From assembly GCF_900091595.1 (NCBI RefSeq), contig NZ_FMCW01000044.1:1-42683 (forward strand): a stretch of DNA of 42,683 nt, in the 5' to 3' direction. Below, piece by piece: positions 19,801-28,800 of this stretch (positions within the stretch are counted from its first letter, which is position 1; every line of letters starts with the position of its first letter). Under the pieces are notes generated by a model. It saw only the letters and a list, made by a program, of their open reading frames with translations, made no database searches and was not told the DNA's origin. This stretch comes from Micromonospora haikouensis (lineage in GTDB: Bacteria > Actinomycetota > Actinomycetes > Mycobacteriales > Micromonosporaceae). The translations under genes and the position numbers were made by a program.

Positions 19801-22800
19801 GCCTGGAGGGGCCGGCCGTCACCGTGGACACCGCGTGCTCGTCGTCGCTGGTCGCCCTGCACCTGGCCGCGCAGGCGCTGCGCTCCGGCGAGTGCGACCT
19901 GGCCCTCGCGGGCGGCGTCACCGTGATGGCCACCCCGGGGACGTTCGTCGAGTTCTCCCGGCAGCGCGGCCTGTCGGCCGACGGGCGGTGCAAGTCGTTC
20001 GCCGCCGCCGCCGACGGCACCGGCTGGGGCGAGGGCGTCGGCATGCTGCTCGTGCAGCGGCTCTCCGACGCGCAGCGCGACGGCCGGCGGGTCTACGCGA
20101 TCGTGCGCGGCACGGCCGTCAACTCCGACGGCGCGTCCAACGGTCTCACCGCGCCGAACGGGCCGTCGCAGCAGCGCGTCATCCGGCAGACCCTCGCCAA
20201 CGCCCGGCTGACCCCGGCCGACGTGGACGCGGTCGAGGCCCACGGCACCGGCACCACCCTCGGCGACCCCATCGAAGCGCAGGCGCTGCTGGCCACGTAC
20301 GGGCAGGACCGGCCCGCCGACCGGCCGCTGCTGCTCGGGTCGATCAAGTCGAACATCGGGCACACCCAGGCCGCCGCCGGCGTCGCCGGGGTGATCAAGA
20401 TGGTGCTCGCGCTGCGGCACGGGCTCGTCCCGCCCACCCTGCACGTGGACGCGCCGTCCCCGCACATCGACTGGACGGCCGGGGCCGTCGCCCTGGCCAC
20501 GCAGGCGACCCCGTGGCCGGCCGTCGAGAGGCCCCGCCGCGCCGCCGTCTCCTCCTTCGGCATCAGCGGCACCAACGCCCACGTCGTCCTCGAACAGGCC
20601 CCCGAGCCGGCCGTCGCCGCCGAGTCCCGGCCCGGCGCCGCCGCCGACGCCGGCCTCGTGCCGTTCGTGCTCTCCGCCACCGACCGGGCCGCGCTGCGGG
20701 AACAGGCCGCCCGGCTGCGCGCCCACCTCGCCGCCCACCCCGAGGTCGAACCGGCCGAGGTCGGCTACGCCCTCGCCACCACCCGGGCGGCGTTCGGCCA
20801 CCGGGCCGTCGTGCTCGGCCAGGACCAGGCCGAACTGGCCCAGGGCCTCACCGCCCTGGTCGACGGCGAGACCGTCGCGGGCGTCGTCACCGGCACGGCG
20901 CTGCGCAACACCGCCCCCGTCTTCGTGTTCTCCGGCCACGGCTCCCAGTGGCCCGGGATGGCCGTCGACCTGCTCGACAGCTCCCCGGTGTTCGCCGCGT
21001 CCATCGCCGAGTGCGAGGCCGTCCTCACCCCCTGGGTGGACTGGTCCCTCACCGGCGTGCTGCGCGGGGCCGAGGGCGCCCCGCCGCTGGTCGCCTCCGG
21101 CGTCGTGCAGCCCGCCCTGTGGGCCGTGATGGTCTCCCTGGCCCGGCTGTGGCGCTCGCTGGGCGTCCGCCCCGGTGGCGTCGTCGGCCACTCCCAGGGC
21201 GAGATCGCCGCGGCCTGCGTCGCCGGGGCCCTCACCCTGGAGGACGCCGCCAAGATCGTCGCCCTGCGCAGCCAGGTGCTCGTCGACATCGCCGGCCGGG
21301 GCGGCATGGTCTCCGTGGCCCTGCCCGCCGACCGGGCCCGCGAACTGCTCAAGCGGTGGGCCGGGCGGCTCTCCGTCGCCGTGGTCAACGGCCCCGGGTC
21401 GGTCGTGGTGGCCGGCGACGTCGACGACCTCGCCGACCTCGTCGCCGCCTGCGCCGCCGACGGCGTGCGCACGCGAGGCATCGACGTCGAGTACGCCTCC
21501 CACTCCCCGCAGGTCGAGGCGGTCGCCGGCCGGCTCCTGGCCAGCCTCGACGGGATCACCCCCCGCCCCGCCGAGCTGCCGTTCTATTCCGCGCTCACCG
21601 GCGAGCAGACCGACACCACCACGCTCGACGCCGGCTACTGGTACCGCAACCTGCGCGAGACCGTGAACTTCGAGCAGGCCGTACGCAACCTGCTCGCCGA
21701 CGGCCACCAGGTCTTCCTGGAGGTCGGCCCGCACCCCGTGCTCAGCTTCGGCATGCAGGAGACCATCGACACCGCCGAACACGAGGCGGCCGTGGTCAAC
21801 ACGCTGCGCCGGGGCGACGGCGGCTGGGCCCGGATCCTCACCGCGCTGGCCGAGCTGCACGTGCGCGGCGTCGAGGCCGACTGGAACGCCGTCTGCGGCG
21901 TGCGCACCGGTCCGGCCGTGCCGCTGCCCACGTACGCCTTCCACCGGCAGCGCTACTGGCCGGAGGCCCCCGTACGCACCGGACCGGCCGCCGCCGCCGA
22001 GGACCCCGCCGACCGGCAGTTCTGGGACGCCGTCGAACGCGCCGACGCCGACGCCCTCGCCGCCGCCATGCGCATCGACACCGCCGACGCCCGCGTCCTC
22101 GGCGAGGCCCTGCCGCTGCTGTCCTCGTGGCGGCAGCGCCGCCGCGACGAGTCCACCGTGGACGCCTGGCGCTACCGGGTGCAGTGGACGCCGCTCACCG
22201 CCGCCGCCGGCGTCACCCTCGGCGGGACCTGGCTGCTCGTCGCGCCCGCCGCGTACGCCGGCCAGCCGATCGTCGGTCAGGTCGTGCAGGCCCTCGGCGA
22301 GGCCGGGGCGGACGTGACCCCGCTGGCCGTCGCCGACGCCGACCGGGCGGCCCTGGCCGCGCGGCTCGCCGGGGTCGACGCCGCCGCCGTCACCGGCGTG
22401 CTGTCCCTGCTCGCCCTCGACGAGACCCCCCACCCGCAGCGGCCCGTCGTCCCCGCCGGCCTCGCCGGCACCCTCGCCCTCGTGCAGGCCCTCGGCGACG
22501 CCGGCATCACCGCCCCGCTGTGGTGCGCCACCGGCGGCGCGGTCTCCACCGGCCGCGCCGACCCCCTCGACCACCCCCGGCAGGCCCTCGTCTGGGGCCT
22601 CGGCCGGGTCGCCGCCCTGGAACACGCCGACCGGTGGGGCGGCCTCGTCGACCTGCCCGCGAAGCTGGACCGGCGCGCCCGGGGCCGGCTCGCCGCCGTC
22701 CTGGCCGGCGTCGGCCACGAGGACCAGGTCGCCGTGCGCACCTCCGGCCTGTTCGCCCGCCGGCTCGCCCGCGCCGCCGCCGAACCCGCCCCGCAGCGGC

Positions 22801-25800
22801 CCGGCTGGCGGCCCGCCGGCACCGCCCTGGTCACCGGCGGCCTCGGCTCCCTCGGCGCGCACGTGGCCCGCTGGCTGGCCCGCGAGGGCGCGGCGCACCT
22901 GGTGCTGACCAGCCGGCAGGGCCCGGCGGCGGCCGGCGCGGCCGAGCTGGAGGCCGAGCTGACCGGCCTCGGCGCGCGCGTCACCGTCGCGGCCTGCGAC
23001 GTGGCCGACGCCGACTCGCTGCGCGCCCTCGTCGACGGGCTCGCCGCCGACGGCGTCACCGTCGACGCCGTGTTCCACGCCGCCGGGGTGGCCCACGCCG
23101 GCCCGCTCGCCGGCACCGACGTCGGCGAGCTGGCCGACGGCCTGCACGCCAAGGTCGCCGGGGCGGTCAACCTCGACGAGGTCCTCGGCGGCGACGTGTC
23201 CGCGTTCGTGCTCTTCTCCTCCGGCGCGGGCGTGTGGGGCGGCGGCCTCCAGGGCGGCTACGCCGCCGGCAACGCCTTCCTCGACGCCCTCGCCGAGGAC
23301 CGCCGCCGCCGGGGCCTCGCCGCCACCGCCGTCGCCTGGGGCGCGTGGGACGGCGGCGGCATGTTGGAGACCGACGGCGCCGCCGACCAGATGTTCCGCT
23401 CCGGGGTCCGGCCGATGCGCCCCGACCTGGCCGTGGCCGTGCTCGCCCGCGCCCTCGCCGACGACGACACCACCCTCACCGTCGCCGACATCGCCTGGGA
23501 CCGGTTCCACCAGACGTTCGCGATGACCCGCCCCCGGCCGCTGATCGAGGACATCCCCGAGGTGGCCCGGATCCTCGCCGCCCGCAGCCGCGACGACGAC
23601 GAGCCGGCCGAGGCGTCCCCGCTGCGCGGCCGGCTCGCCGGTCTCGCCGAGCCGGAACGCCGCCGCACCCTGCTGGAGCTGGTGCGGGTGCACGCCGCCG
23701 CCGTGCTCGGGCACGCCTCCGCCGAGGCGATCGGGGCGGACCGGCCGTTCCGGGAGATCGGCTTCGACTCGCTCAGCGCCGTGGAGATGCGCAACCGGCT
23801 CGGCGAGGCCGTCGGCCTGCGGCTGCCCGCCACCCTCGTCTTCGACCGGCCCACCCCGACGCTGCTCGCCGGCTGGCTGGCCGACCGCATCCTCGGCGTC
23901 ACCGAGCAGGCCGCCGCGCCCACCCGGGCCGCCGCCGCCCTCGACGAGCCCATCGCCATCGTCGCGATGAGCTGCCGCTACCCCGGCGGCGTCGCCAGCC
24001 CCGAGGACCTGTGGCGGCTCGTCGCCGACGGCCGCGACGCCATCGCCGGGTTCCCCGCCGACCGGGGCTGGGACCTCGACGCCATCTACGACCCCGACCC
24101 CGACACCCCCGGCACCTCGTACGTGCGCGAGGGCGGCTTCGTCGCCGACGTCGCCGGGTTCGACGCGGCGCTGTTCGGCATCTCCCCGCGCGAGGCGCTG
24201 GTGATGGACCCGCAGCAGCGGCTGCTGCTGGAGACCGGCTGGGAGCTGTTCGAACGCGCCGGCATCGCCCCCGCCGACCTGCGGGAGAGCAACACCGGCG
24301 TCTTCGTCGGCACCAACGGCCAGGACTACGCCACGCTGCTGATGGCCGCCCGCGCCGAGACCGAGGGCTACCAGGCCACCGGCAACGTGGCGGCCGTCGT
24401 CTCCGGGCGGCTCTCCTACACCTTCGGCCTGCAGGGCCCGTCCGTCTCCGTCGACACCGCCTGCTCGTCGTCGCTGGTGGCGCTGCACCTGGCCGTGCAG
24501 TCGCTGCGCTCCGGCGAGTGCGACACGGCCGTCGCCGGTGGCGTCACCGTGATGGCCACCCCCGGCCCGTTCCTGGAGTTCGCCCGGCAACGCGGCCTCG
24601 CCGCCGACGGCCGGTGCAAGTCGTTCGCCGGGGCCGCCGACGGCACCGGCTGGGGCGAGGGCGCCGGCCTGCTGCTGCTCCAGCGGCTCTCCGACGCCCG
24701 CCGCGACGGCCGCCGGGTCCTCGCCGTGGTACGCGGCTCCGCCACCAACTCCGACGGCGCGTCCAACGGGCTCACCGCCCCCAACGGCCCCGCCCAGCAG
24801 CGGGTCATCCAGCAGGCCCTGGCCAACGCGCGGCTCACCGCCGCCGACGTGGACGCCGTCGACGGCCATGGCACCGGCACCCGCCTCGGCGACCCGATCG
24901 AGGCGCAGGCGCTGCTGGCCACGTACGGGCAGGACCGGCCCGCCGACCGGCCGCTGCTGCTCGGCTCGATCAAGTCGAACATCGGCCACACCCAGGCCGC
25001 GGCCGGCGTGTCCGGCGTCATCAAGATGGTCATGGCGCTCCAGCACGACCTGCTGCCGCCCACCCTGCACGTCGACGAGCCCACCCCGCACGTCGACTGG
25101 GCGGCCGGCGCGGTCGCGCTGCTCGCCGAGCCCACCCCGTGGCCCGCCGTGGACCGGCCCCGCCGGGCCGCCGTGTCGGCGTTCGGGGTCAGCGGCACCA
25201 ACGCCCACGTCATCCTCGAACAGGCCCCGCCCGCCGACGACCGGCCGCAGCCGCAGGCCGGCGACGCGGAGCCGCCCGCGCCGCCGCTGCTGCCCTGGGT
25301 GGTCTCCGGCGACGACGCCGACGGGCTGGCCGCCCAGGCCGCCCGCCTCGCCGACTGGGCCGAGGCCGAGGCCGGCACCGGGGCCGCAGAGCCCGCCGCC
25401 GTCGCCCGGGTGCTCGCCACCGGCCGCTCCCACCTGCGGCACCGGGCCGCGCTGCTCGCCGCCGACCGCGACGCGTACGTGGCCGGGCTGCGGGCCCTCG
25501 CCGCCGGGCAGCACCACCCCACCCTCACCCGGGACGTCGCCGAGCCCGGCGGCACCCTCGCCGTCCTCTTCTCCGGCCAGGGCGCCCAGCACGCCGGCAT
25601 GGGCCGCGAGCTGTACCGGGCGTTCCCCGCCTTCGCCGAGGCCCTCGACGAGGTCTGCCAGCACCTCGACGCGCACCTGCCCCGGCCGCTCAAGGCGGTG
25701 CTGTTCGCCGCCGACGGCAGCGCCGAGGCCGACCTGATCCACCAGACCGTGTTCACCCAGGCCGGCCTGTTCGCCGTCGAGGTGGCCCTGCACCGGCTCC

Positions 25801-28800
25801 TCGCCGGCTGGGGGATCGTGCCGGACCTCGTCGCCGGGCACTCCGTCGGCGAGATCACCGCCGCCCACGTCGCCGGGGTGCTCAGCCTGCCCGACGCCTG
25901 CGCGCTCGTCGGCAACCGGGGCCGGCTCATGCAGGCCCTCCCGGCCGGCGGCGGGATGCTCGCCGTCGCCGCGCCTGAGGCCGACGTCGCCGCGACCCTG
26001 GCCCCGTACGCCGGCCGGGTCGCCGTCGCCGCCGTCAACGGCCCGGCCGCCGTGGTCGTCTCCGGCGACGGCGACGCCCTCACCGACCTGGCCGACCACT
26101 TCGCCGCCCTCGGCGTACGCACCAAGCGGCTCACCGTCAGCCACGCGTTCCACAGCCCGCTGATGGAGCCGATGCTCGCCGAGTTCGCCGCCGTCGCCGC
26201 CGGCCTCGACTACGCCCCGCCGACCGTCCCGCTCGTGTCCAACCTGACCGGCCGGGTCGCCGACCCCGAGCAGATCTGCACCCCCGACTACTGGGTGCGG
26301 CACGTGCGCGACGCCGTCCGGTTCGCCGACACCGTCGAGCACCTGCACACCCTCGGCGTCGCCACGATGCTGGAGGTCGGCCCCGACACGGTGCTCACCG
26401 CCCTGGCCGCCGACGCGCTGCCCGACGCCGGCCGCACCCTCGTCACCGGCGTCCAGCGGCCCGGCCGGGGCGAGGCCGAGGCGCTGCTCGGCGCGCTGGC
26501 CCGGCTGCACTGCCACGGCGTACGGGTCGACTGGGCGGCCCTGCTGCCCGCCGCCGACCCGGTCACCCCGCCCACGTACGCCTTCCGGCACCAGCGGTTC
26601 TGGCCCGTCGGCGACGGCGACGTGCTGCGCACCGCCGAGCCGGCCGCCCCCGCCGCCGGCACCGCCGACGAGGCGTTCTGGCAGGCCGTGACCGACGCCG
26701 ACGGCGACGCCCTCGCCACCCGCTTCGGCGTCGACCCGGACCGGCCGCTGCGCGACCAGCTGCCCACCCTCGCCCACTGGCACCGGCAGCGGCAGACCGA
26801 CGCGCTCGTCGACGGCTGGCGCTACCGCATCACCTGGCCGCAGCGCCGCCTAACCGCCGGCCCCGCCACCGGGGAGTGGCTGCTGGTCGTCCCCGCCGGC
26901 CAGCCCGGTACCGCCGCGTCGCCCGCCGCCGACCGGGGCACCGGCACCACCGAGTCGGCCGCCGACGCCGCCGACCGGATCGGCGCGCTGGTCGCCGCGC
27001 ACGGCGGCACCGTGCGGACCCTCGCCGTCGACCCCGCCACGGCCACCCGCGCCGAACTCGCCGCGCTGCTCGCGGCCGGCGCGGCCACCCGTACCGTGTC
27101 GCTGCTGGCCCTCGACGAGCGGCCCCACCCCGACCACCCGGCCGTGCCCGCCGGGCTCACCGGCAACCTCGCCCTCGTCCAGGCCGTCACCGACGCCGCC
27201 CCCGCCGGGCCGCTGTGGCTGCTCACCCGGCAGGCCGTCAGCACCGGCCCCGGCGACCTGATCGCCCACCCCGCCCAGGCCACCACCTGGGGCCTCGGCC
27301 TGGTCACCGCCCTGGAACACCCCGCCCACTGGGGTGGCCTGCTCGACCTGCCCGCCGAGCTGGACCCGGCCGCCGGGGACCACCTGCTGCGGGCGCTGAC
27401 CAACACCGACGCCGAGGACCAGCTCGCCGTGCGTCCCCTCGGCACCCATCTGCGCCGCCTCGCCCGCGCCGCCCGCGCCGAGCGGCCCGACGCCCCCGCC
27501 TGGCAGCCGCCAGACACCGTGCTGATCACCGGCGGCACCGGCGCGATCGGCTCGTACGCCGCCGCCTGGCTGGCCCGGCACGGCGCGCGTCGGCTCATCC
27601 TGGTCAGCCGGCGCGGCCCCGACGCGCCCGGCGTCGCCGCCACCCTCGCCGAGCTGGCCGACCTCGGCGCGCACGCCCGCGCCGTGGCCTGCGACCTGGC
27701 CGACCGCGACGCCGTCGCCGCCCTCGTCGCCGGCCTGCGCCGCGACGGCGAGACCGTACGCGCCGTCGTGCACGCCGCCGGCGTCGGCAGGCTCAACCCG
27801 GTCAGCGTCGTCGGCACCGACGAACTCGCCGACGTCGTCGCCGGCAAGACCGCCGGTGCCCGCCACCTCGACGAGTTCCTCGACCCCGACGACCTGGAGC
27901 TGGTCGTCTACTTCTCGTCGATCGCCGCCGCGTGGGGCGTCGGCGACCACGGCGCGTACGCCGCCGGCAACGCCTTCCTCGACGCGTGGGCGCAGTCCCG
28001 GCCCGCCGGCCGGGCCCGGGTCGTCTCCGTCAACTGGGGACCGTGGGCCGGCGGCGGCATGGTCAGCGACGACCACGCCGTCGCGATGAGCCGGCGCGGC
28101 GTGTCCCTGCTCGACCGGGAACCCGCGATGGCCGCCCTGCGCGCCGCGATCACCGGCGACGGCACCGTGCTCACCGTCGCCGACGTCGACTGGGCCCGCT
28201 TCGCCCCCGTCTTCGCCTCCGCCCGGCCCCGGCCCCTGATCGCCGACCTGCCCGAGGTGGCGGCCCAGCGCGCCGGCACCGACCCGGCCGCCGACGGCGG
28301 CGACGAGGTCCGCACCGGGCTGCGCAAGCGGCTCGCCGACCTCACCACCGCCGAGCAGAACCGGCTGCTGGTCGACCTGATCCGCACCGCCGCCGCCGAG
28401 GTCATCGGCCACGACAGCCCGTACGCCCTGGAGGCCGACCGGCCGTTCCGGGACCTCGGCTTCGACTCGCTGACCGCCGTGGAGCTGCGCGGCCGGCTCG
28501 CGAAGGAGACCGGCCTCAGCCCGGCCAGCTCGGTGGTGTTCGACTACCCCACCCCGCAGGCGCTCGCCGAGCACCTGCGCGGCGAGCTGGTCAGCGAGGC
28601 ATCGGTGCAGGCGCTGCCGACCGTCGAGGAACTCGACGAGCTGGAGGCCGCCCTCGTCCGGCGCGACACCGACGACCTCGGCCGGGTGCGGGTCACCATG
28701 CGCCTGCACCGGCTGCTGGAACGCCTCGGCGCCGCCGACCGGGGCGCGGGGGAGCGGCCCGACGAGGCCGCCGAGGTGGCCGACCGGCTGCGCGTCGCCA

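Noticed and set aside
19385..25978. Plus-strand open frame of 2197 codons in another register of the second PKS gene
   Set aside because: An Arg/Pro/Gly-rich shadow lying entirely inside PKS modules with clear catalytic motifs in the true frame.
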